Positions 35,971-47,351 of a stretch of DNA of 64,000 bases are shown one piece after another; position 1 is the first letter of the stretch; each line of letters begins with the position of its first letter. This stretch comes from Sebastes aleutianus (taxonomy: Eukaryota > Chordata > Actinopteri > Perciformes > Sebastidae), in NCBI GenBank assembly GCA_916700875.1, contig CAKAKS010000060.1:5578334-5642333 (forward strand), read 5' to 3'. The position numbers and the translations under genes were made by a program. Under the pieces are notes generated by a model, which saw only the letters and a program-made list of their open reading frames with translations, did not search any database and was not told the DNA's origin.

Positions 35971-35997
35971 ACAAAGGCTCATATTCATACAACTCAG
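35971..35997 (+). CDS. rims2: rims2 candidate 27-nt microexon
   Basis: Acceptor gctttcacag, donor gtaaag. 27 nt, entry phase 1 and exit phase 1, so it adds nine residues without changing frame. Inserted, LQ-RSQRIS becomes LQ-NKGSYSYNSGSQRIS. It has strong splice sites on both sides and no stop. TGC triplets at 35954-35956 and 35960-35962, 9-17 nt before the exon, fit the UGC elements through which SRRM4 promotes neural microexons (known mechanism). A matching RIM microexon elsewhere is likely but not verified here. Confidence 0.75.
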
Positions 35998-37362
35998 GTA
36001 AAGGCCCCCCTGCACTCGCAGGCAGTGCTGCTCTACGGAGCATCTGAGTGTTCTCCTGTCCTCTGCCAACATGTATCCTTGTGCCCTGATTCTCCAACCC
36101 TTATTTTTCCATGAAGGGTGCATGTCTCTGGCTGCTGCCTTATGGAGTTCAGCGAGGGGAGTAAAATTTTACGCCACTCGTTTGAAATCCACTCAGGGTA
36201 TCCGACACGTGCACGCTCCAGGGAAACAGAGATTTAGGACACAGTGGTCTCTCCCTCTCTGTGTATTCACCTGTGATCCAATCACAATCCCATCCTGCAA
36301 CCCGAAACCATATCCTGCAAAACGTGATGTTCTAAAAACCCAGGCTATCTGCCAGTCCTGGCAGAAACACAATATACTTTGATTTTGACCCCTTGCTTTC
36401 CCTCAGTAATGCATATTTTGTTTTGTTATTTTTGCCCCGTTACCAACATTTCCCCTTTTAAGAATGCGCAAAATACTGTTGCAGCCCATTCTACTTTGCT
36501 TGTGTTTGTGTTTCTTCAATGTGAATATGTTCTTGAAATGTTCATGGGATGCATTAGATGATTCTTGTTTGCTTACTATTCTTAATCTTCCCAAAACAGT
36601 GGTGGTATATTTAGTGACAGAAAAAAAAAATTATCTTTATGCATAATATATTATTTTCTCTAACCGAACCCCAAAATAGCTAATTTTATAGCCCTTCTCT
36701 CACCACTGTTACCCGCTGTGACCAGATACTGGTTAACACGCCTCAGACGACAGCACTGTAGTCGATGTTACGCAGGACTGCTTCACTGTACTGCTCCTAC
36801 TAGACACTTAAGGCGCGCTCCTTTCCCCCCACCAGGATGATTTTCTGGCCGTTTGTGTAAGTGTGAGGTGAAAGAGCTGACAGCTGTAAAAAGTCTCCAG
36901 CCAACTGAGATGAGAGGTTGGGAGCGGCACTGCCAGAGTGCAGCACTTGTCATTTCTGATAAAGCACACTTGTCCAGTTGATTTAAGTTGACTGAACGGT
37001 GAAGGCGATGTGTGGGGGTTCTTCAGGGAGGGGGTTGGGGTTCATACTTTAAAGAGAGGGGACAGGGAGGGGCGATGAGGCTTACTGGGGAGGATGAAGA
37101 AAGAGCTGTAACGCCACATCACTTCTCCCACCTTCGCGTGTAAATTGAATGATTGAATGTGTCATTTAAAAGTTCAGATGAAGAGAGATCTGCTGTTTTT
37201 TTGTTGCGGTGGAGCAGTGAAAGGCAGCATATTTTCACATATATTATCCAAAGATGTACATCTAATTGGAACCTTCAGTTTAACCAATAAAGATTACAGT
37301 CAGACCAGGGAGGCGTAATACAAAAAAAAAAGAGTGAATAAATGAACGAGGGAATGAAAATG

Positions 37363-37398
<36 letters not shown>

Positions 37399-37415
37399 GT
37401 CTCTTTATTTTGAAG
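35998..37415 (+). other. rims2: intron with CT-rich 3' end
   Basis: No exon or transposon recognised over 1.4 kb. The last 55 nt include (CT)n at 37364-37405, which is effectively the polypyrimidine tract of the next exon. Confidence 0.75.
37364..37405 (+). repeat. (CT)n acting as polypyrimidine tract
   Basis: TCTCTCTCTTTCTCTCTCTC run ending 10 nt before the acceptor tgaag at 37415. Confidence 0.9.
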
Positions 37416-37484
37416 GATCCCAGAGGATAAGTGACAGCGAGATCTCAGACTACGATTGTGAAGATGGTGTTGGGGTAATAACAG
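37416..37484 (+). CDS. rims2: rims2 exon: acidic linker
   Basis: Acceptor ttttgaag, donor gtaata. Phase 1 to 1, 69 nt, 23 codons, so symmetric and skippable. It encodes (R)SQRISDSEISDYDCEDGVG then VIT. It matches RIM2 RISDSEVSDYDCDDGIGVV. It is an acidic Ser/Asp patch with casein-kinase-like sites (inference). An internal GGGGTAATA at 37472-37480 resembles a second donor but would change the frame. Confidence 0.95.
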
Positions 37485-38511
37485 GTAATATATTAAGGTC
37501 TCTAACATGCAAACTTATGAGTGCATGAATGAACAAATGAACGAAAACTGATGAATAAAATGCTAAAGAGCCAGTCTGGAGGTAAAGTAACACATAGTCT
37601 CTAATGTTGGATGTTTCACCAAGCCATATTATAATTCCTCATTTTATTTTACCTAACCTCCTACATGGCACCATCCGTCAAATGCTTCCTAGGCCCGAAC
37701 AGCTCCCAGTACTTGTTATATATCACATTAGCAGGGTAAAATGCTGCAGCCCAGTGAGGGAGCACTGAGATTTTGTCTGCCTCTGCACTGCTAGTTGCTG
37801 TTCTGCCGTACTCACCGAGGCTCCGGCAGTACGCCCACGCTGCACATCAGAAAAGGAGAAGCTCTGCTCTGCTGCTTACCAGCCAGAAAGGCAGAATGAA
37901 AGACTGAAAAGTACTTGAAATTTGCCCTCATAAGATATCGACCTCGAAGGAAATTATGCTTAGTGGAAAAAAAAAAAAATAGAGGCTTGCTTTTGTTTTC
38001 TCATGCAAAAGATAACGTTGGCAAGCGGTATGTTCTTTGCTGCCCTCTTTCAATTAAAATCATCCCTCTTTTTTTCCTTTCACTTGAAGACCGCAGAAAT
38101 TGTGCCGACCTTGTTTGCAGGAAAGCTGTTGGTAAATTGCAGGATGGAGACAGCTGTCTGCACTGTCGATTTAGCATGTGGGAATGTTTCACATCCCTAT
38201 TAGCAGATACAGGCCACAGAGACGAAGAGAGGGAAAGAATGTGAGACATAGAGAAGAAATGCAGAGAATAGATCCAGACAGACACACAGACAGAGCATCA
38301 GCCTGGGCTGGCTGATGATACTGTAGCTGAGGGAAATCCCCCTCCAGTCCAGCCTCTTTAACATTCTCATCAGCCCCTCACTGCCTCACCATGCCAGCCA
38401 GTCACCTTCACTTCATTCACAGTGAAGGGAATACCCCTTTGCTCAGCTCTGGTCGCACCCTCCTCTTTACACAGGCTCCACCACACCTCTCGTTACCCTG
38501 CAGTATTTGCG

Positions 38512-38848
38512 TTAAAGGGATAGTTCACCCCAAAATCAAAAATATATATATATTCCTCCTACCTGTAGTGCTATTTATCAATATACATTGTCTTGGTGTG
38601 AGTTGCCGATTGTTGGAGATATCGGCCATAGAGATGTCTGCCTTCTCTCCAATATAATGGAACTAGATGGCACTCGGCTTGTGGTGCTCAAAGCGCCAAA
38701 AATACATTTGAAAAACTCAACAGCAATGCCTCTTTCCAGAAAACATGACCTAGTTACTCAAGATAATCCACAGACCTTGTGAGCAGTTTCATGTAGGAAC
38801 TATTTTCTTTCTACAGCATTTTTTTGGGGGTGAACTGTCCCTTTAAAG
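38512..38848. mobile_element. TTAA-flanked MITE (AGTTCACCCC family)
   Basis: Left TTAAAGGGATAGTTCACCCC and right GGGGTGAACTGTCCCTTTAA are inverted. TTAA at both ends. Inner wording (CTCAAGATAATCCACAGACC) is the reverse of wording in 63054-63509 (GGTCTGTGGATTGTCCTGAG), so the two copies are in opposite orientation. Confidence 0.85.
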
Positions 38849-38869
38849 GGGAACACCACCTACATTTAG

Positions 38870-39415
38870 AATTTCAATTTCAATGTCAAATTAATCACAC
38901 TTTTGTTTTATCTGTTCAAAATGTACCTTAAAGTGAGATTTGTCAGTTATTTAATATTCTTATCAACATGGGAGTGGGCAAATATGTTTGCTTTATGCAA
39001 ATGTATGTATATATTTATTATTGGAAATCAATTAAAACACAAAACAATGACAAATATTTTCCAGAAACCCTCACAGGTACTGCATTTAGCATAAAAAAAT
39101 AGGCTCGAATCATAGCTTGGCAAACTGCATGTGATTATCGTAAAGTGGGCATGTCTGTAAAGGGGAGACTCGTGGGTACCCATAGAACCTATTTTCATTC
39201 ACAAATCTGGAGGTCAGAGGTCAAGGGACCTCTTTGAAAATGGCCATGACAGTGTTTCCATTTTCCATGCATTACATAGCCTCCTTCGCGACAAGCTAGT
39301 ATGACAAGGTTAGTACCAAAGGATCCCTTTGTAGTTTCATATGATACAAGTATCTTCATTATAGCTTTAAAACTGAGCCCGCAACAACCTCCGAAAGACC
39401 AATCGCGTTAATGCG
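38870..39415. mobile_element. decayed hAT-like copy related to 54479-54986
   Basis: Shares ATCTGTTCAAAATGTACCTT, AAAGTGGGCATGTCTGTAAA, GGGGAGACTCGTGGGTACCC and TCTGGAGGTCAGAGGTCAAG with the intact copy at 54479-54986, same orientation. Its termini are not clear. Confidence 0.75.
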
Positions 39416-40663
39416 TTAAAGAAATTAGTTTACATACACCACAGGAGGTATTTTAAAAAGTGAACCACACACTAGTAATTACTGCACAGGTTATGTTTTA
39501 GAAGTGAAAAGTCCAAATTCGAACATTTGTACAGTACATTAAACTTTGCTTTGACCCCTCAGTCCCATTCCCTACTGTACTTCTACTCTGATGCAGCCCA
39601 CTCCTCTTGTCAGATCCTATTAATTGTCAGTAAAGGTTCTTTATATGTGCTTAACAGGCAGGCTGTACTCATGCGTGAAGCAGCATGTCAAGAGGAAGAA
39701 TAGATGAAATTTGGATAAGTTGATTTCTCTGCTGCAGGAGGCTCTGTGTTGGAGCTGCTGTTTAGAAGTGGCAGATGTGTTCCCTGTTAATTCTATTCTG
39801 CATTAGAATGAAGAACATATATTGTTTATTTCTTCCTTTTAGCTTTTGTTTATTAAAATCTGTATACAAATAGTAGAAGTACAGTATATGGCAATGTAAT
39901 TCAGAATGTCAGAATTTGACCTGAATCCACTTGCAATCAGGAAGGATCATCAAAAATAAACTTGTATCGTATTTATATGTCAAACTTCCTCAAGTGAAGG
40001 TCAATATTTCTTTATCAATAGCTCCATTTTTGGCACCTTTCCTTCTTTTTCCAACTTCAGGGTTTTCTTTAACTCATTTTAATGTGCTATACACTCTATT
40101 GAATATCAATCAACTTTAATAGTGCTAAGCGTTGACCTTAACCACGGCTGCTAGCCACGTCTGATTATCGGTTAATGAACTCTTTCAAGTTCAATGGACC
40201 AATCAGTCTTGCAGAGAAAATTCATTATAATGTTTCTGATTTTTTTTTTTAAAGGCTATTTTCATGTTTAATGCACAATGTTAACACAGCAGATGAAGTC
40301 CACCTTTATTAATACTTAGTCCTCATTTTTTGGGGAATATTGAGATTTAGCATAATGAAAAAAGAAAAGCTGTGCAGATTAGCATTTAGCGCACGCTTTT
40401 TTTAAAAGTTTGGTTGGTTTCTTCTAAGTTATTACAGGGTGGGGTTAAACTGGATCTGCATCATTAGCTGTCATCATTTTTCATTATCAAATGCTGCAGA
40501 TTGAGCTTTATCACTCGCTCAAAAAATACATTCACATGGTGTTAAAGTTAAATGTGAGTATTGTTTATCAGGATATGATGACAGAACCATCTGATAAAAC
40601 CCAACACCCTCTCCCTCTTGTCCCTCCGTCCCTCCCTTCCTTTGTCCATTCTTGTCTTCGCAG

Positions 40664-40802
40664 ACTACCGGCCAAATGGCAGAGACTTCCAGAGCTCCAC
40701 GTTGTCTGTCCCTGAGCAGGTGATGTCGTCTAACCACTGCTCTCGGTCGGCCGATATTAACCGGGCGCGGTCGCGCTCTCCCAGCGTTCCCCCAACCTCC
40801 AG
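40664..40802 (+). CDS. rims2: rims2 exon: linker with SSTLSVPEQ
   Basis: Acceptor cttcgcag, donor gtaact. Phase 1 to 2, 139 nt. It encodes DYRPNGRDFQSSTLSVPEQV then MSSNHCSRSADINRARSRSP and SVPPTS. The block SSTLSVPEQVMSSNHC is diagnostic of RIM2. Ser/Arg-rich, disordered. Confidence 0.96.
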
Positions 40803-41024
40803 GTAACTGATGCTCGGTCTGGGCTTGATTTCTGGGATCCATAGGAATTAGGGATTGTACTGCCTTCCAAATGCCACATCACCCCCCCTCCCCTATGTAG
40901 GAAGCATTATTTCTCGCGGTTACTCTGAATGCCTCACATAAACATGGGGTGATGTGCCCCCCCCTGGCCAGTAGGGGACAGTGTGTGGTGTGTAAACTAC
41001 ATGAGGTCCACTTCTGTCACACAG

Positions 41025-41126
41025 CAGAAGTCTGGACCCAGCCTTTGACCTTAGGCCTTCTCAGTACAGCTCCACCACTAGAGTGGACCACCACAGTGTG
41101 TCCGAAGATAACTACTCACCTGACAG
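41025..41126 (+). CDS. rims2: rims2 exon: linker with tandem acceptor
   Basis: Acceptor cacacag, donor gtacac. Phase 2 to 2, 102 nt, symmetric. It encodes (S)RSLDPAFDLRPSQYSSTTRV then DHHSVSEDNYSPD, matching the RIM2 stretch that ends DDHYSPDR. The acceptor reads ACAGCAG, a NAGNAG; use of the second AG would remove one serine codon and keep the frame. Confidence 0.93.
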
Positions 41127-41607
41127 GTACACACACTCGCTCCAGCTTACGCTTGTGTGCAGTAGATGCATGTGCATACGCGGGCATGCATGGAACAGAT
41201 GCTGACGAGCACAAGTGGGGGCTGATGAGTAAGACATGCAGGATGCAGGGAGGTGTTTATGCACGCATACACTTAATGCACGACGCCGTTTGCCTTAAAC
41301 TTTCTGGGAACTGATGTTGTGTGTGGGTACTTTTAATCTTTCTTATATTCCTGCTTTAAAAAGAGCAACTTTCTCCATTCCTTGGAAATATTTGATCATA
41401 ATATTTTCAATCTGATACAGTGGTGTGGATCCCCTATACCTTTATACTTGCTTGCTCTATCTTCCTCTCATCATGTATACAAACAGTATTACTCCAAAAG
41501 AGGAATGTTATCATGAAAACAAACAAACAAAGCTCGCTCCAGTATAAACAGTATAATCCTTAAAGATAAAAAAAAAATGAAGTTGTCAATTAGTAGTTGT
41601 ATCACAG

Positions 41608-42398
41608 TTAAGCCGGGCATACACAGTACGATTTTAGCCTGTTTCTGGCCCGAATTTTGAGCCGTATGACTCATTTTAGAGTCGGACCGAATTTCAGCTT
41701 CGTCGGGCATTGTTTGCTGTGCAGTGTACGGGGGGGGGGGGGGAACAAGGACCGATTAACTCCTCCCGACCGGCCGTTGGACGGTCGGATGAATTTCTCA
41801 CATGTCCGAAATTTTGGTCGGCCGTCCACAGACTCTCGCACAGTTGAAGCAGCGCCACGAGCCGATTCCCCAACATCAGTGCCTTATTTCTGCTTTTCTT
41901 ACAATCAGAGCGTTGATAGATATAGTAAAACGTAGCTAGCTTACCTCCAATTCTCTCTGCAAAATGGACAAGCCGTACTGTCTACATCTTTCTAGCCACC
42001 TGTGAGTCCATATATGCCGGCGCCTATTGTTTTTTAGACGTTTCAGCAGATAGGATGGCACAGATGATCAAGGCAACACGTTTCTGCCTTGTTAGCATTG
42101 TGACCTGTACAGACCTCTTCTAATAAACTAACTTTACCTGCATCGGAGCTTTCAAACAAATCTTTATTGACAACTGTTAACAGCCAGAACGGCCCTCAGG
42201 GGCCGACGGGCCGTGTTTTTTTTCTTCTATTTTACACATACAGTGTGAGCACTCCGGTCATGGCTGTCTATCGGACCGTACAGTGTGAGCACATAAACCG
42301 GGAGCTTTGGCTTCATATCGCAAACGATCTACTCGTACAGTAGGAGTAGGAAGTACACAACAACATTTCTACAATCTTTCAGTGTATGCCTAGCTTAA
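41608..42398. mobile_element. TTAA-flanked MITE (GCCGGGCATACAC family), copy 2
   Basis: Starts TTAAGCCGGGCATACACAGT and ends TGTATGCCTAGCTTAA. It matches 13121-13731 along most of its length in the same orientation but is about 180 bp longer, with a poly-G run near 41731 and an extra right-hand segment. TTAA at both ends. Confidence 0.85.
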
Positions 42399-43407
42399 CT
42401 TGAAAGCAAGACTTGGATAAGACTGCACTGCGTAAGAGGAGTAATTAACAATTAGCTTTTTCCATCTTAGATTCAGGAGGCTGAAATTATGCAGGAAACA
42501 TTTGGATGCCAGTGCTGCAAATGCTGCATACAGTATACTGTACATTATTTGCATGTATCTCACTATCTTTATGGAAAAAGGTGGTCAAGGGGAAGTGGTC
42601 AGTTATCCTCCATCAGCACTTATTTTCTGTGAGGGTTGGAAAATGTTGCTCCAAGAGTCCAATCATAGCCTTGGCAGTGCCAGGCCGCAGCTACTCTCCC
42701 CCCCTCCCGCCCCCCCGTCCAATTAACTTTATTTGATATTTTCTGAGGCTCGGCCTAAATCAGTGTCAGACGCAGAAAATGCACTTATCTAAATTGTCTG
42801 GGACAGTGCTCACTTGAGTGTATTTCAGCTGCTTTAATTAACAGCGTCCGGTTATTTATTGAAAACAGTTGAAAATGACACAGGAAATGAGTCATGGAGA
42901 ATTTGGAATTGCACCAGAACTCCGACAATATAAAAAAAAAAAAATCTCCTCTGGAATTATAGCTTTTTGTGAGGCTGCTATTTAAAACATGTGTCTGTTT
43001 TTTTCCTACTTTTTGTGTCTGTAAAAGAAGAAATCTGATGTAATGTGCATGGTCTTAAGGTGTTTAATCACTCCGTAGAAGTGACGCCAAGCAGGTTTAG
43101 GCGTTTGGACTTTGCTGTTGTGTTCTTCCCTCCGTGAATGCTGCTGGTGTGTTCGGTGTACCACTTTCATCTGTCTGTGTGGCAACGTTGAGGAAGACAT
43201 CTCCTCACCATCCGATTCCTCAGCCTCTCTTATCTTCCTCGCCTGTTTTTCCCCCTCTTTGAAATGTGTTACATCAACCTTTCCTATGAGCTTTCTCAGT
43301 CTCTTTACATCCTGTTTCTTTGAGAAATCTCTCGTTTTCTCTCTCTCCCCTCGGTTTCCTCACCCCTCCATCTGTCTGCCTATGATTCTGTCTATCTCCA
43401 ATCCTTT

Positions 43408-43440
43408 CTCTCTCTCTCCTCCTCCTCCTCCTCCTCCTCC
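43408..43440 (+). repeat. (CTC)n microsatellite
   Basis: CTCTCTCTCTCCTCCTCCTC-type run, about 33 nt. Confidence 0.9.
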
Positions 43441-44329
43441 ACTTCTTCCTCGGCGCCATCTCAGATCCATCTCTGTCTTCTCTCCTCCCTCCATGTGGTT
43501 GCAGCCATTTTCTCACCCTACCTCGAACCAGACATACTCAGCCTGTTGATGATCCTCAAAAGGACCCCAGGTAGACTTTTACCTGAGCGTGCATGAAGCC
43601 CCATCTTTCCAGCCCAACATCCCCCCCCCCTCCCCCCCCACTCAACTCCGACCCGCAACCTCTTTCTGTTCTTGAGGAAGTCTTTCATTTGGGTGCTGAA
43701 CACATGGCACTGACACTATGGCATGTTTTCTATCACTGTAGTCTGTATGAACCTCATACTGCAGTAGTCACTAACTGCAATGAGGAAGTCAACATCACAC
43801 AACATGGTGTTCGGATGCACTGCTTCATATTGTCAGTGCCATCAGTGTTGTGTTGTGTCTTAAGTATATATTTCTTCTGCATAAGATCAAATATATACCT
43901 AATGTGTGTTACCTTTCAGTAGGACAGTATATTGAGTAAATGATTGACTCTGTGTGGCCACACACTTCATCCATCTCGTATCAGCATTGCTTATTCTCTC
44001 TTTTCATCCTCTCAAGTCATTCTCATAGAAACATTCCTCTCATTTTGCTCCAAAAATGTTGCCATTTGAGCAAGTGTGATTCCGAAAGAGTGACTATTGG
44101 CAATACTGAAAATGGATAAGTGTTCATTGGTTGTGAAGTTTTGTCCAGCAGAGGCGGGTTCTCCTGCAAACGTGTTAATTCATTCATAGTGTAACAGTGT
44201 ATGTTCGTCAAGAATGAGAATACAAAAAGGTGAACTCCCAAGTTTTCTTCCATTGCAGGTGTTTTTTTCATGTTACTTCCCCTTTTGCTGAAAAAAAAAA
44301 AAATCAATGTTGTGATATTTTTTCGCCAG

Positions 44330-44446
44330 CCGCAACCACCGCGTGTACCCAATCTGCCGAGAGGAAGCAGTCAGGTTACTGCGTTCCACTAGGATGGCCC
44401 GCGCCTATTCTGAGGGCGCCTACTCCTCCGACTTTGACTACGAGAG
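44330..44446 (+). CDS. rims2: rims2 cassette exon (117 nt)
   Basis: Acceptor tttcgccag, donor gtattg. Phase 2 to 2, 117 nt, so it can be included or skipped in frame. It encodes (S)RNHRVYPICREEAVRLLRS then TRMARAYSEGAYSSDFDYE. The TRMARAYSEGAYSS run looks strongly constrained: it is coding-like, with third-base variation in C/G. It is not in the shortest RIM2 forms I recall, so it is probably an alternatively used exon. It may pair with the terminal exon 45170 or with 47352, since both take AG plus G. Confidence 0.8.
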
Positions 44447-45169
44447 GTATTGACATGCACTGCCGCTGCATCTGTGCATCCGCCATCTTGTGGTCTCCTC
44501 AAGTTGTCCCTCGTCCGTCTTTAATTTATCCGTGATCCTACGTGTGATGACAGAAAATGATATCCTGTCTGATATCGTTTTTTTTCTCCGTTAAAGCGTC
44601 ATCACAGCTCTGAAGTTGTGTCGATGTGAAATAATAAGACACAACCGCCTCTGTGTGTTGAGGCTCAGAGCTTATTGTTGGTTGTTGAGTGCAGTGCTGG
44701 CCGGCACCTGACTGTCTCTTCGTTGATGTCCTTGTTTATGTACCCATGTACATTATACCAACAGCAGTATGTTGCTCAGTGGTGTGTGTCGATTTTACTG
44801 TTGTCCTTTTTTTTTTTACATGCTGCTTATTGCTCACCTATACAGCGGCATCTCTGATGCATTGCTCCGGGCTGCACAGGAGCTTTGTAAATTCTGCGTC
44901 TGCCCCTTTGGCTTCTTGTGTCTGGCCAGAATGGGCTGCCAGGCCGTTCCAAGCACCCATAGAAAGGCCTGCTGACACCCATCCATCCATCCCCAGCCAG
45001 GCCCAATGCCAGCGTCCTGGTGCACCAATAAAAAGAAAGAACTCACATCCCCCCCCTCCTCCTCCAGAGAAACGCTGTAAATGACTCCACTTTTTCAATC
45101 TTTCGCCTGCTGCCATCTGGCTTTCAGTCAGGAATAGCGTGACGTTTGTGCCATTTCTCTCCTCTCCAG

Positions 45170-45302
45170 GAGGAAAAAAAGTGATGAGTCCTCAGAACCC
45201 AGCCCTGAGAGCCTGACTGACTTTATTAAAGTGTCACAAAGTTTCCCTGAGACCCAGCTTGGCTCGACTTCAGGCTCAGCCTATAGCCTAGATAGCCATT
45301 AA
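45170..45302 (+). CDS. rims2: rims2 candidate alternative terminal exon with stop
   Basis: Acceptor cctctccag. Phase 2 entry, so AG from 44446 or 41126 plus G gives Arg. It then reads RKKSDESSEPSPESLTDFIK followed by VSQSFPETQLGSTSGSAYSL and DSH before TAA at 45300-45302: 43 codons after the junction. No plausible donor lies in the ORF. An AATAAA sits at 45503-45508, 200 nt after the stop. Inference: a RIM2 form that keeps PDZ and C2A but lacks the RIM-BP motif and C2B. RIM genes are known to be heavily spliced in this linker, but I cannot confirm this ending in other species. Confidence 0.65.
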
Positions 45303-47351
45303 CGAGAGCCCTCCGTCTTCTTTTCTCCTCCCTTTCTTTTCGTCTGAACCGACAGAGAGAGGAAAGCAGCTAGCATCTCAGTGTTTTACCCACAGAGGAA
45401 TAGAATAGATTTCCCTCCTCTCTTCATACAGATGCAGTTTGTTTCTGTCTGCACCCAGGCAGAGTGAAAGCAACCCTGAGAACTGAGAGGAAATGAGGGC
45501 AGAATAAAGAAAGGCAAATGGAAGGGGAGACAGAGATGAGCAGCGGAGAGCATTAGCGGAGTTTGAGCCTTTTGGCAAGTGTCTTAGTTCAGGTGATTTC
45601 CCCTCAGAACATGAGAAAATGTTTTTCATGGTTCTGTTGTTTAAGTGCATCGCCCCAGAGTGTTCCTTGAGTGGGACAAAGCCAGCAGCGAATACGCATC
45701 AAAACAGCAGCTTTTCCAAGAACAGAAAAACTCATATTTTGGACTCCAGTGAGAATATAGTGAGCGGTGCTACTCCAAAGTGCAGTATGTGTATGTCGAA
45801 GCTATATCCATCAAATTACACCTAATGAGAAGTGGGATTTGTAACAGACATAACCTTCACATTACCCATAAATCCTTGGCCATATAACAACCTCTCGATG
45901 TGAATCCACTAATGATTATGTTGACCATCACTGTGAATGACTGTAGATAAAGAATGTTAAAGGCTACTTAAGGTCACTGACTGATGAGCCTTTGTTTTGC
46001 TATCGGAGACAAATAGGACATCTCCTCTACTGGACAATTTTTCATATTGCAAAAGGCTACAGACACTACAAGACTGTGACAAGATTGACTTATTAATTCA
46101 AATTCAGATGATTGACATGACTCTAAAGTAAAAAAAACTTCCATATTCTCAAAAACATTAACAAAGTCAAGATTTAGAACAAATCTTTTGGTGTCTATTC
46201 GCCTTATTAGAAGCAGCTCCCACCTATTTGTATTGTGCAGACACCAACATGTCTCCTGCGCTTTAGAATACAAATGTTATAATAGTTTGGTTAAATACTG
46301 TTTGTTTTATTAAACTCTTTAAAGATTTACAAATTTAAACTTTTACAGTTTCACTAACTGTGAGCATGCTCTAAACCTGTGTACTTGTAACAGCTCGTTC
46401 AAAAGGTCAAGTTTGAATATTTCCTTCACTTTTTATACGTGCAGTGTTGTGCAGTTTTATGAAAATGTCTTTTTTTTTATTAATGATTTTCCCAGTTGAG
46501 GAACCTCACCTGCTTTTTTTCCTCCAGCTCTTCAGATCAACACGATTTGCCTTCATCCTCACTGTGCCAAAAATACTTAGGATGGCCGGGCATTTTTCAG
46601 GGAAATAAACAGATACAACACGCCAAATGCAATTTAAAGATACACTTCACTTTTCACTCACATTTCACTCTACCTCAAGCAGACTGCAAATGAACACTCA
46701 CCCACCACGCATAGGAGACGACACATGGTCCCTGCTAGTTCTGCACAACCTGAGGACTTCACTGTTAATTCACTACAGGAACCATAAAGCACACAGGACC
46801 CACCTAGCTCTTTTAACATTAAAGTGGTGTCTTTTATTGTCCAAGAGTTACTGAATAATTTCTTTTTTTTTCACTTTAAAGGACCATACCTGCATTTTTG
46901 CTTGTTTTAGTCAATGTGCTGCAAATATAATATATACCTGACATTACGGCAGACCAGTTTCCAAAGCAATATACATTAATTTCAATACAAAAATCTGCAC
47001 CCACATTACGGTGCAAGTGTAGTGAAATTTAACCCGAACTAAAGCATACACAATGTTCGTTCTGATTGCCTACTTTGACAACAAAAGTTGGGAAAAACGT
47101 GTTGCAAAATTTTGATTATGTGATATGGAAAATGGTGAGTAATGTAAAGTATAGTATGTGATTTGTAGTAAATGGGTTAAAACGTGCAAAAAAAAAAAAC
47201 AGGTATGTTACTTAAACACTTGCACTTTGGACGAGTTTTGAGGGTGCTGCCAATTTCTTTGCCCTCCATACTGTCCACCCTGCCAGCATACTGTCCCTGC
47301 CCTGCTGGGGGCCCCACTGAGTGCCTGCCTATCTCTCAATAACCTCTGTAG
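45303..47351 (+). other. rims2: intron or alternative 3' UTR
   Basis: If the terminal exon is used, its first 200-230 nt are 3' UTR. The rest looks like intron without named repeats. A short ORF at 46527-46692 follows a ctccag acceptor-like site but has no RIM similarity and was not accepted. Acceptor ctgtag at 47346-47351. Confidence 0.6.
45503..45508 (+). terminator. candidate poly(A) signal AATAAA
   Basis: Canonical hexamer 201 nt after the stop of the alternative terminal exon; GTGTCTTAGTT lies about 70 nt further. Hexamers are common by chance in AT-rich introns, so support is modest. Confidence 0.4.

Larger units (their letters stand above)
37485..40663 (+). other. rims2: intron with a TTAA MITE and decayed hAT element
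   Basis: Contains 38512-38848 (TTAA MITE) and 38870-39415 (decayed hAT-like). Regions 37485-38510 and 39420-40660 show no exon-like sequence. Confidence 0.75.
41127..44329 (+). other. rims2: intron with TTAA MITE copy 2
   Basis: Holds the 41608-42398 element and pyrimidine/TCC repeats near 43400. The remainder, 42400-44320, shows no accepted exon. A chance ORF at 43504-43570 was rejected. Confidence 0.75.

Noticed and set aside
43504..43572. Possible exon after gttgcag, ending at gtagac
   Set aside because: Phase and peptide fit no RIM isoform, and the open stretch is short and pyrimidine-derived.
46527..46692. ORF following tttcctccag
   Set aside because: Frame is compatible but the peptide is unlike any RIM segment, ends at a chance stop, and there is no donor.
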